Of a stretch of 64,000 bases of DNA, positions 46,737 to 56,424 are shown piece after piece. The notes beneath the pieces were generated by a model, which was not told the origin of the DNA, searched no databases, and saw only the letters and a list, made by a program, of their open reading frames with translations. Every line of letters starts with the position of its first letter. Position 1 is the stretch's first letter. This DNA comes from Pseudomonas zanjanensis (GTDB taxonomy: Bacteria > Pseudomonadota > Gammaproteobacteria > Pseudomonadales > Pseudomonadaceae). The translations under genes and the position numbers were made by a program. The DNA is taken from positions 372,001-436,000 of the forward strand of contig NZ_JABWRB020000001.1 of NCBI RefSeq assembly GCF_014268745.2, given 5' to 3'.

Positions 46737-47756
46737 CTAAACCTCCACCGGCACCGACAATTTCGGATCGCCCAACGGATGGCTCTTGGCATCGAAGAAG
46801 CGCAATTGTACGTCCAGCCCCTCGAACACCTTGGCGTAATGCCGCTTCTGATGCTGGATGAACGCCTGGCTTCGCGGATAGATCGAAACCGCCACGGTTT
46901 TCGGGGCGGCCAGGCGCAGGGCATGGACAATGTGCCGGTCCTGCTCGCCGAGGGCATGGCCGAACAGGCACAGATTATCGCCATGCTGCAGCAACTGGTC
47001 GTAGCAGAACGACAGGTAATCGCTGCTGCGGATGGTCTTGAGCTTGTCGGTGCTGGGACCTTCATTGACGAACAGCGGCACGTCGTCGAGGGTCTTGATC
47101 GTGTTGTTGATGGCGAAACTGCCCAGCAAGGTGCCTTCGGTGGACGTGAGTTTGCGCGCCGTGCCGTCCTGGTTGCGCACCAGGTGCAGGCCGCCGTGGA
47201 GATACAGTAGGCGTGGTTTGTCCGCGCCCGCCTGGCTCAGGTCGAAACTGTGGTCATCGCCACAGAACAGATCGCTGAGGGTCTCGGCCCCATGCTGGAT
47301 CGCCCAGTAATTGAGCAAGTCGTAATTGGTGGTGAACACCGTGCGGTAGCGGCTCAGTTCCTGATTGATCGTCGCCAGGGTCGATGGCTGCACCAACCGC
47401 CACGGGATATGCACCGCATGCACGGTGTTGATCAGCGCTTCCTTGATTGCGTAGTAGCGGTTACGCGGGGCGGCGGAACTGACGGCCAGGGCCTTGTTGA
47501 CCCGGCTGGTGGTTTTCAGCGCGCCGAGCACCTGTTCGAAGCTGCGCGTCTGCATCGCGTCGAACACGCTCAGTTCCGACGGGCTCAAGGGTTTTTCCTC
47601 AACGGTGCGGGCATTTTCGAACAGCGAGTCATAGCCGAAATCGTCCCACACCGCACGGCTGGCGCCATTGCCCAGCAGCAGGCCGCTGAAGGCAGTGTCG
47701 GCGCGCAAGGCCTCCCAGTCTTCGAGCCGGGTGTCGTATTCCTGGAAATCGGTCAT
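46737..47756 (-). CDS. DUF4917 protein with SIR2-like motifs
   Basis: The 339-residue product has a string of motifs typical of SIR2-like NAD-binding folds: LLLGNGAS (26-33), TTNYD (142-146), LYLHGGLHL with His187, and FGHALGEQDRHI (265-276). SIR2-like domains act as NADases in several antiphage systems; DUF4917 itself is uncharacterised. The start MTDFQEYD is chosen by protein-like sequence; in-frame ATGs lie 12 and 27 bases upstream and no strong ribosome binding site settles it. No partner gene is adjacent. A role in defence is inference only. Confidence 0.75.
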   Translation of the reverse strand: MTDFQEYDTRLEDWEALRADTAFSGLLLGNGASRAVWDDFGYDSLFENARTVEEKPLSPSELSVFDAMQTRSFEQVLGALKTTSRVNKALAVSSAAPRNRYYAIKEALINTVHAVHIPWRLVQPSTLATINQELSRYRTVFTTNYDLLNYWAIQHGAETLSDLFCGDDHSFDLSQAGADKPRLLYLHGGLHLVRNQDGTARKLTSTEGTLLGSFAINNTIKTLDDVPLFVNEGPSTDKLKTIRSSDYLSFCYDQLLQHGDNLCLFGHALGEQDRHIVHALRLAAPKTVAVSIYPRSQAFIQHQKRHYAKVFEGLDVQLRFFDAKSHPLGDPKLSVPVEV

Positions 47757-47897
47757 CGCAAGGATCATCTCAAAACGTGGCAAAGGCAGGCCGCGACTTT
47801 ATCACGACCCAGTCTTGAGCCAGATCAAGATACGTCGTGACTACTCGGTCAATCCTGTACGCCCCTGCCGATTCGGCCTCTTCCAGGAGCGTGTGCC

Positions 47898-49046
47898 ATG
47901 AGCAGCACTTTTTTCATCCCCGCCGTGAACATCATGGGTCTGGGTTGCCTCGACGAGGCCATGACCGCCATTCGCAACTACGGCTTTCGCAAGGCGCTGA
48001 TCGTCACCGACGCAGGGCTGGCCAAGGCCGGCGTCGCCACCAAGGTGGCCGAGTTGTTGGCGCTGCAGGACGTCGACTCGGTGATTTTCGACGGTGCCAA
48101 GCCTAACCCGAGCATTGCCAATGTCGAGCTCGGGCTGGGCTTGCTCAAGGAAAGCCAGTGCGATTTCGTCGTGTCCCTGGGCGGCGGTTCACCCCACGAC
48201 TGCGCCAAGGGCATCGCCCTGTGCGCCACCAACGGCGGACAGATCCGTGACTATGAAGGGGTGGACCGTTCGAGCAAGCCGCAACTGCCGCTGATCGCCA
48301 TCAACACCACGGCGGGCACCGCCAGCGAGATGACCCGTTTCTGCATCATCACCGACGAGACCCGCCATGTGAAAATGGCGATTGTCGATCGCAACGTGAC
48401 CCCGCTGATGTCGGTGAATGACCCAGCGTTGATGGTGGCGATGCCCAAGGGCCTGACGGCCGCCACTGGCATGGATGCGCTGACCCATGCGATCGAGGCT
48501 TATGTCTCCACCGCCGCCACGCCGATAACCGATGCCTGCGCCCTGAAGGCCATTACCCTGATCAGCAACAACCTGCGCCTGGCCGTGCGCGACGGCACCG
48601 ATCTGGCGGCGCGGGAAAACATGGCCTATGCGCAATTTCTCGCGGGGATGGCGTTCAACAATGCGTCGTTGGGTTTCGTGCACGCGATGGCGCATCAACT
48701 GGGTGGTTTTTACGACTTGCCTCACGGCGTGTGCAATGCCGTGCTGTTGCCCCATGTACAGAGTTTCAACGCCTCGGTGTGCGCCGCTCGCCTGACCGAT
48801 GTGGCCCATGCCATGGGCGCCGATACACGGGGTTTCAGCCCGGAAGAGGGGGCCCGGAACGCCATTGCGGCGATCCGCAGCCTGGCCCAGGACGTGGACA
48901 TTCCGGCCGGCTTGCGTGATTTGGGCGTGCGCCTCAACGACGTTCCGGTGCTGGCCGCCAACGCCTTGAAAGACGCGTGTGGCCTGACCAACCCACGGGC
49001 GGCGGACCAGCGGCAGATCGAGGAGATTTTCCGCAGCGCGTTCTAG
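47898..49046 (+). CDS. yiaY: Iron-containing alcohol dehydrogenase, YiaY-like
   Basis: The 382-residue product is a group III metal-dependent dehydrogenase. [14 protein letters not shown] binds NAD; metal ligands lie in [12 protein letters not shown] and in the two His of [18 protein letters not shown]. It is close to E. coli YiaY (383 residues) along the whole length. CAGGAG precedes the ATG. Its TAG stop lies at the first bases of the inverted-repeat element that follows. Confidence 0.94.
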   Translation: MSSTFFIPAVNIMGLGCLDEAMTAIRNYGFRKALIVTDAGLAKAGVATKVAELLALQDVDSVIFDGAKPNPSIANVELGLGLLKESQCDFVVSLGGGSPHDCAKGIALCATNGGQIRDYEGVDRSSKPQLPLIAINTTAGTASEMTRFCIITDETRHVKMAIVDRNVTPLMSVNDPALMVAMPKGLTAATGMDALTHAIEAYVSTAATPITDACALKAITLISNNLRLAVRDGTDLAARENMAYAQFLAGMAFNNASLGFVHAMAHQLGGFYDLPHGVCNAVLLPHVQSFNASVCAARLTDVAHAMGADTRGFSPEEGARNAIAAIRSLAQDVDIPAGLRDLGVRLNDVPVLAANALKDACGLTNPRAADQRQIEEIFRSAF

Positions 49047-49202
49047 GCTTTGTATGAAAAGTCGCCGAGCGGCGATCAGGCAAGGCGAAAACAGGCGAGG
49101 AACGGCCGGGGTCGCGCTCGACTTGACGGTTGTCAATGAGCATTCCGAGCCTGTTTTCAACGCAGCATGATCGTCGCGCAGGCACTTTTCGTACAAAGCC
49201 TA
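49044..49202. repeat. MITE-like element with 20-bp inverted ends abutting two stop codons
   Basis: TAGGCTTTGTATGAAAAGT at the left (from 49044) is mirrored by ACTTTTCGTACAAAGCCTA at the right (to 49202), one mismatch apart. The interior (about 120 bp) is non-coding. The terminal TAG is the yiaY stop on one side and, on the minus strand, the MFS-gene stop on the other. No flanking duplication is obvious. Confidence 0.85.
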
Positions 49203-50363
49203 AGCGACCCGGGGTGGCACGAACCTCACACAGAGCATCGCCGCCGCCCCCAGCAGTGCGCACAACGCCGCCAGCGGCCAGGCTTGCTGGCTCAACAGCA
49301 GGCTGGCCATGGCGCCGATCACCGACGCCATCAATTGATGCAGGAACCCGCTCAATGCCATGGCATAAGCGCCGGCCACCGGTGAGCCTTCATTGGCCAG
49401 GGACAGGCTGATGGGGTAGATCAACGACTGGCCGAACACCGCGAAGCAGTACGGCAGCCAGAAGAGCAACGCGATGCCGCTCAGGGTGAGGCTGCCTGCC
49501 AGCATGGTCATGCTGCCGCCGAGCACCAGCGCGATGCCCCAGCCCATCATTCGCCGTTGACCGGTGCGCAGCACAAAGGCGTTCACCGCCAGTGCCCCGA
49601 GCAGGTACGCGGCACTGATCGGCCAGCCCAGCAAGCCATATTCAATGGCCGACCAGTGGAAGCTCTCCTGCAGGATCAGCGGCGCGGTGGTATTGAACGC
49701 GACGATCACGCCGTAACCCAGCCCACCGGCCAAGGCCGGCAGCAGGAACGCCCGTTGCCGGAATATCTGCCCGTAGATGCCCCACGCCGATTGCCCGTTG
49801 CTGGCCTGTATCAGCACCGGGAAACGGGCCCTGGACACCGCCGCTGCCATGGCCAGGCTGACGGCGCCCAATCCCTGGAAAATCGCCTCCCAGCCGAAAG
49901 CCGCTTGGATCAGCGAGCCCAGGTACTGGCCAATACCGAGGGCAATCACAAAGGCGATCGATATCCAGGACAGGGCCTTGGCCAGCAGGTCACCGCTGAA
50001 GCTGTCACGAATCAGGACCCGCGCCATCACCGAGATACCGCTGGCGCCGATGCCCTGGATCAACCGGAGCATCAGGAACGCCTCGATTGTCGTGCCCAGC
50101 GGCAAGGCCAGGTTGCCCAGGCCGTACAACCCCAAAGCCGCCAGCAAGACCGGCTTGCGCCCCAGGCGCTGGCTCAGGCTGCCCCACAACAACATGGGCA
50201 GCGCCATGCCGATCAGGTACACCGACAGGCCCCAGGACACCCGGGATGCATCGGCACCGATATCCCGGGCGATATCCGGCAGGGCCGGCAAATAGATGCT
50301 CATGCCCAGTTGTGCCAGGAAGACGGTGGTGCAAGTGACGATCAGGGTTGTACGGTTCTTCAT
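49200..50363 (-). CDS. Bcr/CflA-type MFS drug efflux transporter
   Basis: The 387-residue membrane protein begins MKNRTTLIVTCTTVFLAQLG and shows YLPALPDIARDIGADASRVS and GSLSQRLGRKPVLL, the marks of the Bcr/CflA drug-export group. CAGGA precedes the ATG at 50361-50363. It follows the alpha-oxoamine synthase gene by 13 bases in one transcript, so it may export that enzyme's product. A frame open further upstream has no support. Confidence 0.9.
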   Translation of the reverse strand: MKNRTTLIVTCTTVFLAQLGMSIYLPALPDIARDIGADASRVSWGLSVYLIGMALPMLLWGSLSQRLGRKPVLLAALGLYGLGNLALPLGTTIEAFLMLRLIQGIGASGISVMARVLIRDSFSGDLLAKALSWISIAFVIALGIGQYLGSLIQAAFGWEAIFQGLGAVSLAMAAAVSRARFPVLIQASNGQSAWGIYGQIFRQRAFLLPALAGGLGYGVIVAFNTTAPLILQESFHWSAIEYGLLGWPISAAYLLGALAVNAFVLRTGQRRMMGWGIALVLGGSMTMLAGSLTLSGIALLFWLPYCFAVFGQSLIYPISLSLANEGSPVAGAYAMALSGFLHQLMASVIGAMASLLLSQQAWPLAALCALLGAAAMLCVRFVPPRVA

Positions 50364-50376
50364 CAAGCGTCCTGTC

Positions 50377-51612
50377 TCAGGGGCGGAGGTCACGCCCGTG
50401 GGTCAGCAGCAGTTCGGTGATCTTTTCGCAAAAGGAGCGAATCACGTCAGGCTCCATGTCGGCGCGCAGGGTAATGCGAATGGCGGCCTTGCCTTGCGGC
50501 ACCACGGGAAAAAACACCGCTGAGGTGAAATACCCCAGTTCGGCCAATTCGACCGCCAGGCTGTTGGCCAGGGATGCTTCACCGCAAGGCACCATACGGA
50601 TCGCCATGGGAGTGCCGCGCTGTCCGGTCCGCACGAGGCTGTCGAAGAGGCGGATATTAGCCTGCAAACGCGCCTGCAAGGCGCTGAATTCCAGACTGCG
50701 GTGCAGGCGGATCGAAGCCATGCCGGCACCGATGGCCGCTGCGTTCAGGCTCTGGGACCAATTGCTCGGTCCACCGTAACGCTGCACCAGCGCCTTGTGC
50801 CGTTCACTGCCAAACATGACCAGCCCGCCACTGGCGCCGAATGACTTGGCCAGCGAGGCGACGACCAGGGTGCGCTCGTCCACCGCCGGGATACGCGAGC
50901 GGACCAGGCCGGCGCCGGATTCCCCGACCGCAGACAGGGCGTGGGAATCGTCCAGGTAAAGAAACAAGCCATAGCGCTGCTTGAGGTACATCAGGCTGTC
51001 CAGGTCCGCCATCCCGCCCATGCTGTAGGCGCCGTCGGCTACATACGCCACCTCGCGCTGGCGTTTGCACACGTCCTCGATGAAATCCATGTCGTTGTGC
51101 GGGCAGGTGATGACCTGGGTTTCGTCGGCGCAGGCGGCCTTGCTGTGGTTCATCGAATAATGGGCCTGTTTGTCGAACACCATGACGGGCGCACGATTTT
51201 GCGTGAATGCACCGCTGGCCAGTAGCGGCAGGATCCCGGCGCTCGCCGCACTGCAAGACAGGGCGCTGAGACAACTGGCGCCAAACAGCTCCGACAACTG
51301 GGTTTCGTACTGGTCCAAGATCGCCAGCTTGCAGCGATTCCTTGAATTGGCGACCCGCAGGGTCCCGGCCTCCCACAGGGCGGTCATGGCACCGTCCAGC
51401 AACGCAGGGTGATAGTCCAGGCCCAGGTAGGATGTCGTGCAGAAGTGATGAAAAGCCCGGCCGTATTGGTCGACCAGCACGTTGGGTGTATTGACCTCGA
51501 CATTCAGCCCTGAGATTTTCCCGGCTTCGGTGCTTTGCCAATCCTGGTCTGCGAGGGAAATGAGTTTGCGGTAGTTGGTGAAGTAATGAGGTGATTGAGC
51601 CGTCTGGTTCAT
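50377..51612 (-). CDS. Alpha-oxoamine synthase-like PLP enzyme
   Basis: The 411-residue fold-type I enzyme resembles 8-amino-7-oxononanoate synthase and 2-amino-3-ketobutyrate CoA ligase. These join an amino acid to an acyl-CoA with loss of CO2. The PLP lysine is in SLAKSFGASGG, DDSHALSAVGESGAG holds the cofactor Asp and His, and SYLGLDYHP and GTLRVANSRN are substrate-loop features. It is not in a biotin cluster. With the adjacent efflux gene it probably makes a small secreted aminoketone-type compound; the substrate is unknown. Confidence 0.85.
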   Translation of the reverse strand: MNQTAQSPHYFTNYRKLISLADQDWQSTEAGKISGLNVEVNTPNVLVDQYGRAFHHFCTTSYLGLDYHPALLDGAMTALWEAGTLRVANSRNRCKLAILDQYETQLSELFGASCLSALSCSAASAGILPLLASGAFTQNRAPVMVFDKQAHYSMNHSKAACADETQVITCPHNDMDFIEDVCKRQREVAYVADGAYSMGGMADLDSLMYLKQRYGLFLYLDDSHALSAVGESGAGLVRSRIPAVDERTLVVASLAKSFGASGGLVMFGSERHKALVQRYGGPSNWSQSLNAAAIGAGMASIRLHRSLEFSALQARLQANIRLFDSLVRTGQRGTPMAIRMVPCGEASLANSLAVELAELGYFTSAVFFPVVPQGKAAIRITLRADMEPDVIRSFCEKITELLLTHGRDLRP

Positions 51613-51869
51613 GGTGCGTTTACATTCCTTGGTGAGTGGTGCTGTCCGTGAGGTGTTTCGATTGCGGCGTGTTTCCAGACTTTACAGATTGTTGTGCAGG
51701 GCTTTGAATCGGCTGTTTCCGGCGTGCTTGAGTGTCACTGGAGATTTCTGCGTAGGACTTTGCCTAGGACCTTGGACGGGGAATCCATCAATAGTGTCGG
51801 AGCTTCGGAGCACCGTGGATTTGCCCCAAGCCCGCTGGGTTATCACTCTTTTCGGAAGGTAGCTTGCTG

Positions 51870-52286
51870 ATGCTCTCAGGTCTCAATCATCTGACCCTTG
51901 CGGTCACCGATCTGGATCGCAGTGTGGCTTTTTATGGCGAGCTCTTGCAGCTGTGTCTTGAGGCCAAATGGAACAGCGGGGCGTATTTGTCGCTGCCGGG
52001 GTTGTGGTTGTGCCTGTCTCTCGACCCGTTACGCGGGCCCGAGCCGGCGGCGGACTACACCCATTACGCGTTCAGCATCAGCGCCGGCCATCTCCCGCTG
52101 CTGGTGGCGCGGCTGAACGCGGCCCAGGTGTCGTCTTGGCGAGACAACCGCAGCGAGGGGGATTCGTTCTACTTTCTCGACCCTGACGGGCACAAGCTGG
52201 AGGTCCATGTGGGTGACCTCGCGTCGCGGCTAAAGGCTTGTCGGCAGGCACCGTATGCCGGCATGGTGTTTTTTACAGAGCTGTGA
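51870..52286 (+). CDS. fosA: Fosfomycin glutathione transferase FosA
   Basis: The 138-residue vicinal-oxygen-chelate enzyme opens fosfomycin with glutathione. The metal ligands line up with those of P. aeruginosa FosA: His7, His65 in DYTHYAF and Glu111 in [24 protein letters not shown] and the CRQAPYAGM end are nearly identical to that protein. GGAAGG lies ten bases before ATG 51870; a TTG six bases upstream is less likely. Divergent from the oxoamine synthase gene. Confidence 0.95.
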   Translation: MLSGLNHLTLAVTDLDRSVAFYGELLQLCLEAKWNSGAYLSLPGLWLCLSLDPLRGPEPAADYTHYAFSISAGHLPLLVARLNAAQVSSWRDNRSEGDSFYFLDPDGHKLEVHVGDLASRLKACRQAPYAGMVFFTEL

Positions 52287-52426
52287 TGGGGCTGTGTCGA
52301 GTCGCGTGGCTGATCTACTGGGCGTTTCGTCCACTACGGTTGATTGCCTGCGCTATCCTCACCGGTATTGGGTACGTCGGTCACGCACTGACCATCACCC
52401 GCTTCGTTCACCGCTGCATTACCCGG

Positions 52427-53791
52427 ATGACCTCCAGCCCCATGGACACTTCAAGTTCCGCGCCGCTGGCCAGCTACATCGATCTTCTGCTGGACGCCGT
52501 GTGTGCCGTCGACGGCCAAGGGCGTTTCGTGTTTGTCAGTGCCGCCTGCGAGCGTATTTTCGGCTACACCCCGCAGGAGCTGATCGGCCAGCCGATGATC
52601 GATCTGGTACACCCCGCCGACCGCCAGCGGACCCTCGAGGCGGCGCGGGAAATCATGGGGGGCGAGCCCAAGCTCAATTTCGAGAACCGCTACCTGCGCA
52701 AGGACGGACGGGTGGTGCACATCCTGTGGTCGGCGCGCTGGTCGCCGGTGGACCAACTGCGCATTGCCGTGGCCCGGGACATCACTGAACGCAAGCAGGC
52801 CGAGTCCCGGCAAGCGGCGTTGTATGCGATTTCCGAAGCGGCCCATGCCGCAGCTGACTTGCTGGCGCTGTTCAAGCGCATCCACCTGATTATTGGCGAG
52901 TGGCTGCCGGCGCTGAATTTCTCGGTGGCGCTGTATGACGAACAATGCTCACAGTTGAATTTCCCGTATCACGTCGATGACCGGGAAGGGCAACCCGAAT
53001 TGCCGGGCACGGTCACCGGGCGTTTGTGCGCCGAGGTGATTCGCAGTGGCCAGCCGATCCTCCTGACGCCTGGTGGCAGCGCGTTGCCAGCGGGGTTCGA
53101 CGATTTGGTGGCGCAACCGGACGCGCCATGCTGGCTGGGCGTGCCGCTGAACGCCCAGAGCGGCACGATTGGCGCGCTGATCGTCAAGAGTGCGCCGGAC
53201 AACGAACGCTACACCGAACAGGACAAGGAGCTGCTGCAATACGTTTGCGCACAAATCACCGTCGCCATCGAGCGCAAGCAGTTGCACGCACGGTTGCAGC
53301 ACATGGCTCAGTACGATCAGTTGACCCAGGTGCCCAACCGCGAATTGCTCCGTGAACGGTTCAAGTGCGCAGTGGCGGCCGCTCGTGCTGCGTCCGGGCG
53401 CATGGCCTTGTTGTATATCGACCTGGATCGTTTCAAGCAGGTCAACGACACCTATGGCCACGGCGTGGGTGACATGCTGCTGCAAGCGGTGGCCAGTCGC
53501 CTGAAGGGCTGTATCCGCGACACCGACACCGTGGCGCGTATTGGTGGAGATGAATTCGTGGTCCTGCTGCACAGCATCCAGGCCTTGGAGGATGCCCATC
53601 GCGTGCGGGACAAAATCCATCATGCACTGGCCCAGCCGCTGCGTCTGGACGGGCATTGCTTGAGCATCGAACCGAGCATCGGCGTGGCCTGCTTTCCCGA
53701 CCATGGCACTGAAGACATCGCACTGTTCCGCCACGCCGACGAGGCGATGTATGCCGCCAAACGCCACAATCACCGGGCGTTCGGCATCTGA
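52427..53791 (+). CDS. PAS-GAF-GGDEF diguanylate cyclase
   Basis: From ATG 52427 the product has 454 residues: a PAS domain (about 15-130, DGQGRFVFVSAACERIFGYTP), a GAF domain (about 140-275) and a GGDEF domain (about 295-450). The active site is GGDEF at 373-377, and RDTD five residues before RIGGDEF is a product-inhibition site. It should make cyclic di-GMP. An upstream in-frame region overlaps fosA and has two hydrophobic stretches, so a longer, membrane-linked form cannot be excluded; start is uncertain. Confidence 0.85.
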   Translation: MTSSPMDTSSSAPLASYIDLLLDAVCAVDGQGRFVFVSAACERIFGYTPQELIGQPMIDLVHPADRQRTLEAAREIMGGEPKLNFENRYLRKDGRVVHILWSARWSPVDQLRIAVARDITERKQAESRQAALYAISEAAHAAADLLALFKRIHLIIGEWLPALNFSVALYDEQCSQLNFPYHVDDREGQPELPGTVTGRLCAEVIRSGQPILLTPGGSALPAGFDDLVAQPDAPCWLGVPLNAQSGTIGALIVKSAPDNERYTEQDKELLQYVCAQITVAIERKQLHARLQHMAQYDQLTQVPNRELLRERFKCAVAAARAASGRMALLYIDLDRFKQVNDTYGHGVGDMLLQAVASRLKGCIRDTDTVARIGGDEFVVLLHSIQALEDAHRVRDKIHHALAQPLRLDGHCLSIEPSIGVACFPDHGTEDIALFRHADEAMYAAKRHNHRAFGI

Positions 53792-53908
53792 AAACGCGTC
53801 ACCGTTCGTCGTGGCGCCCGCAGCTTTCTCAAACCTTCAGCCCGCATCCCATTCGAATATAGGGCAGGGCCCGCGCGCCCGGCATTCACGAATACGGAGG
53901 GCTGAACC

Positions 53909-54067
53909 ATGCCTGGTTCAAGCAGTATTTATCCGACAAACAGTGCCCATGATCGAACGAAGGTGTCCGAAGCAGGTCGCAAAAGTGGGAGAACCACCAT
54001 CACGGCCGTCGATCGAAACCCGCCGAAAGCCGAAATTGGCCGAAAGCCGGGTCGGACGTCTCGCTGA
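53909..54067 (+). CDS. Small basic protein with two degenerate KGG-like repeats
   Basis: The 52-residue product begins MPGSSSIYPTNSAHDRTKVS, followed by EAGRKSGRTT and EIGRKPGRTS. These look like altered copies of the GRKGG motif of stress-induced KGG proteins. A strong GGAGGG lies eight bases before the ATG. It precedes the DUF4142 and SDR genes, which also have stress-type relatives. The KGG relation is inference. Confidence 0.58.
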   Translation: MPGSSSIYPTNSAHDRTKVSEAGRKSGRTTITAVDRNPPKAEIGRKPGRTSR

Positions 54068-54135
54068 ATATTCAGGGTTGGTTCTGATTCAAGGTGGATA
54101 ACCCACCAGAACTTTTATCAGAGGAGGGCGCGATC

Positions 54136-54639
54136 ATGAGCCGTATGGCCAGTTTATTTCGCACCACCAGTCTCGTCGTGCTGATGGGCCTGGGTGCCAA
54201 CAGTGCCTGGGCCCAATCGCCTGTCGAATTCATCAACGATGCTTCCGCCAAAGGCATGGCCGACATCGAGACCAGTCGCATGGCCCACGGAAAAGCCGAA
54301 TCCAGGGAGGTCAAGGACTACACCATCATGGTGATCAACGATCGCACCACCGCCAATCAACATCTGGCGAAGATTGCCAAGAAACTCGACTTGCCCGTCG
54401 CCCCCCGGGAGGAAGTGGCCGACAAGGCCAAGGCCTTGATGCCGCAGGTCAAGGATGGCGAGTCGTTCGAAGCCGCGTATGCCGCCAGCCAGGTCAAGGC
54501 CACCGAGGAGGCCATCGCGCAGATCCAGCAGGAAGCCCAGACCACCGAAGTGCCGGAAATAAAGGCTTTCGCCGACGAAACCCTGCCCAAGTTGCAGACC
54601 CATCTCGAAATGGCCAGGGCGCTGCAGGCCAGCCGTTGA
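54136..54639 (+). CDS. DUF4142 periplasmic protein
   Basis: The 167-residue product has a signal peptide (cleavage near AWA|QSP) and a helical, ferritin-like DUF4142 domain: [19 protein letters not shown], then [19 protein letters not shown] and [19 protein letters not shown] lies eight bases before ATG 54136. Related proteins are stress induced in several proteobacteria. 79 bases separate it from the SDR gene. Confidence 0.9.
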   Translation: MSRMASLFRTTSLVVLMGLGANSAWAQSPVEFINDASAKGMADIETSRMAHGKAESREVKDYTIMVINDRTTANQHLAKIAKKLDLPVAPREEVADKAKALMPQVKDGESFEAAYAASQVKATEEAIAQIQQEAQTTEVPEIKAFADETLPKLQTHLEMARALQASR

Positions 54640-54718
54640 CCTGCCGCATCTGGTTTTACATTCAGGACCGGGGCGTCAGCGTCCCGGCAGATTTTGCCCG
54701 CCGAAAAGGAGAACCTCG

Positions 54719-55627
54719 ATGTCCACACGCCGAGAACCCAACCAATACGCGATGCAGAACCCACTGACCCAATATCCGCGCCCGGAATTTCCCGACCAAC
54801 CGCAATCGCCGCCTGGCATCGATCAGGACATGCTGCCGCAACCCGATCATGGCGAAAAAAGTTACCAAGGTTTCGGCCGCCTGGAGGGGCGCAAGGCGCT
54901 GGTCACTGGTGGCGACTCGGGGATTGGTCGCGCCGCGGCGATCGCCTACGCCCGAGAAGGTGCCGATGTGGCGATCAACTACCTACCCAGCGAAGAGCGC
55001 GACGCCCGGCAAGTTATCGAGTTGATCGAAGCCGAGGGCCGCAAGGCGATTGCGATTCCTGGCGACCTCAAGGACGAAGCGTTCTGTGTGCAAATGGTCA
55101 AGATGGCGCAACAACAGCTCGACGGGCTGGATATCCTGGTAAACGTTGCCGGTAAGCAGGAAGCGCAAAAAGACATTGCCGACATCACCACCGCGCAGTT
55201 TGACGACACCATGAAGACCAACATCTATGCGATGTTCTGGATCTGCAAGGCAGCGGTGCCGCTGATGCCGGCAGGGGCGACCATTATCAATACCGCCTCG
55301 ATCCAATCCTACGACCCGTCCGCGACCTTGCTAGATTACGCCACCACCAAAGCGGCCATCGTAGCGTTTACCAAGGCGCTGGCTGGGCAGGTCATCGGCA
55401 AGGGCATCCGGGTCAATGCCGTGGCACCGGGGCCGATCTGGACCGTGCTGCAACCGAGCGGCGGTCAACCTCGGGAAAAGATTCCCACCTTTGGCTCCCA
55501 GGTACCCATGAAGCGCCCGGGCCAACCGGCCGAGTGCGCGCCGCTCTATGTCCTGCTGGGATCGCAGGAGTCGAGCTACATCACCGGGGAAGTATTTGGC
55601 GTGACGGGCGGTAACCCGTTGCCTTGA
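54719..55627 (+). CDS. SDR oxidoreductase, YghA-like
   Basis: The 302-residue NADP(H)-type short-chain dehydrogenase has an N-terminal extension typical of YghA, then [20 protein letters not shown] for cofactor binding and catalytic YATTK after the Ser-containing [11 protein letters not shown]. It matches E. coli YghA across its length. AAAAGGAG precedes the ATG. Substrate unknown; osmotic or oxidative stress genes are often nearby. Confidence 0.92.
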   Translation: MSTRREPNQYAMQNPLTQYPRPEFPDQPQSPPGIDQDMLPQPDHGEKSYQGFGRLEGRKALVTGGDSGIGRAAAIAYAREGADVAINYLPSEERDARQVIELIEAEGRKAIAIPGDLKDEAFCVQMVKMAQQQLDGLDILVNVAGKQEAQKDIADITTAQFDDTMKTNIYAMFWICKAAVPLMPAGATIINTASIQSYDPSATLLDYATTKAAIVAFTKALAGQVIGKGIRVNAVAPGPIWTVLQPSGGQPREKIPTFGSQVPMKRPGQPAECAPLYVLLGSQESSYITGEVFGVTGGNPLP

Positions 55628-55637
55628 TGCCTGACAA

Positions 55638-55667
55638 ATGCGCGAGTGGTTGACGCCACTCGCGCAT
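55638..55667. terminator. Perfect 12-bp hairpin between convergent genes
   Basis: ATGCGCGAGTGG (55638-55649) and CCACTCGCGCAT (55656-55667) form an uninterrupted stem with a six-base loop. No T-run follows on either strand, so it may be a bidirectional transcription barrier rather than a classical terminator. Confidence 0.6.
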
Positions 55668-55672
55668 AGGCA

Positions 55673-56077
55673 TCAGCACTGGTTCAGGTCGATCTTGTTC
55701 TTTTGTTCCACGCCATCAAGGCCCTTGGCTTCGTCCTTGCCCATGTCTTGATAGCGCTTGCGCAGCGCTTCAAGTTGCTTGAGGTCCAGCGACTCGAGGC
55801 CGAGCATTGCGTTCTGTGCGTCCTTGGACGCCCGCAGCAATTCATCCACTTTCAAATGCAGGATGTCCGTATCGCGGTTCTGGGTGTTCTGGATCAGGAA
55901 CACCATCAGGAACGTGATGATGGTGGTCGAGGTGTTGATGATGAGTTGCCAGGTGTCGTTGAAGCCGAAGAAAGGTCCGCTGGCGGCCCAGATCGACAAC
56001 AACACGATGGCGCCTAGAAAGGTTTTGGGGCTCCCCGCCCAAAGGGATAGTTTTTGCGCGATTTTTGCGAACGTCAT
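55673..56077 (-). CDS. Low-affinity iron permease-family membrane protein
   Basis: The 134-residue product has two hydrophobic helices (about 20-38 and 47-65), the LIINTSTTIITFLMVFLIQN segment and NTQNRDTDILHLKVDELL, all typical of the small Pfam low-affinity iron permease family. Actual transport by this short form is unproven. Converges with the SDR gene. Confidence 0.85.
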   Translation of the reverse strand: MTFAKIAQKLSLWAGSPKTFLGAIVLLSIWAASGPFFGFNDTWQLIINTSTTIITFLMVFLIQNTQNRDTDILHLKVDELLRASKDAQNAMLGLESLDLKQLEALRKRYQDMGKDEAKGLDGVEQKNKIDLNQC

Positions 56078-56252
56078 TGCCGTGTTTCCTTATGGGATGC
56101 ACCTGTCTGGTGTGACAGCAACGAGTCGGCGAAAATTCTACTTACATTTCAATCGCAAACATCCGTCGACGTTCATCGTCCGGCACGAAGACAGTCGCAA
56201 CCATTGCCACGCTCGCAGGTCACTCCTTAAAGCCCCAGCATCGGAGTCCATC

Positions 56253-56399
56253 ATGAATTTCGCCCGCACTTTTTGCCTCGCCTGCTGCTTGTTCGCCCTG
56301 CACGGCTGCTTCGACAACTCGGATAACGAGACCAAGGACAATACCGACGGCACCAAGTCTTCGGTGCAGATGCAGGAGTCCAAGTCAGAGAATAAATAG
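56253..56399 (+). CDS. Small secreted lipoprotein
   Basis: The 48-residue product has a signal sequence (MNFARTFCLACCLFA) and lipobox ALHGC with the lipidated Cys at 19. The short polar tail is rich in Asp, Asn, Lys and Ser. A weak GGAG lies eight bases upstream of the ATG. No family recognised; tiny lipoproteins of this type are common in Pseudomonas. Confidence 0.68.
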   Translation: MNFARTFCLACCLFALHGCFDNSDNETKDNTDGTKSSVQMQESKSENK

Positions 56400-56424
56400 C
56401 CCTGGCATGGCTATGTAAAAACTG

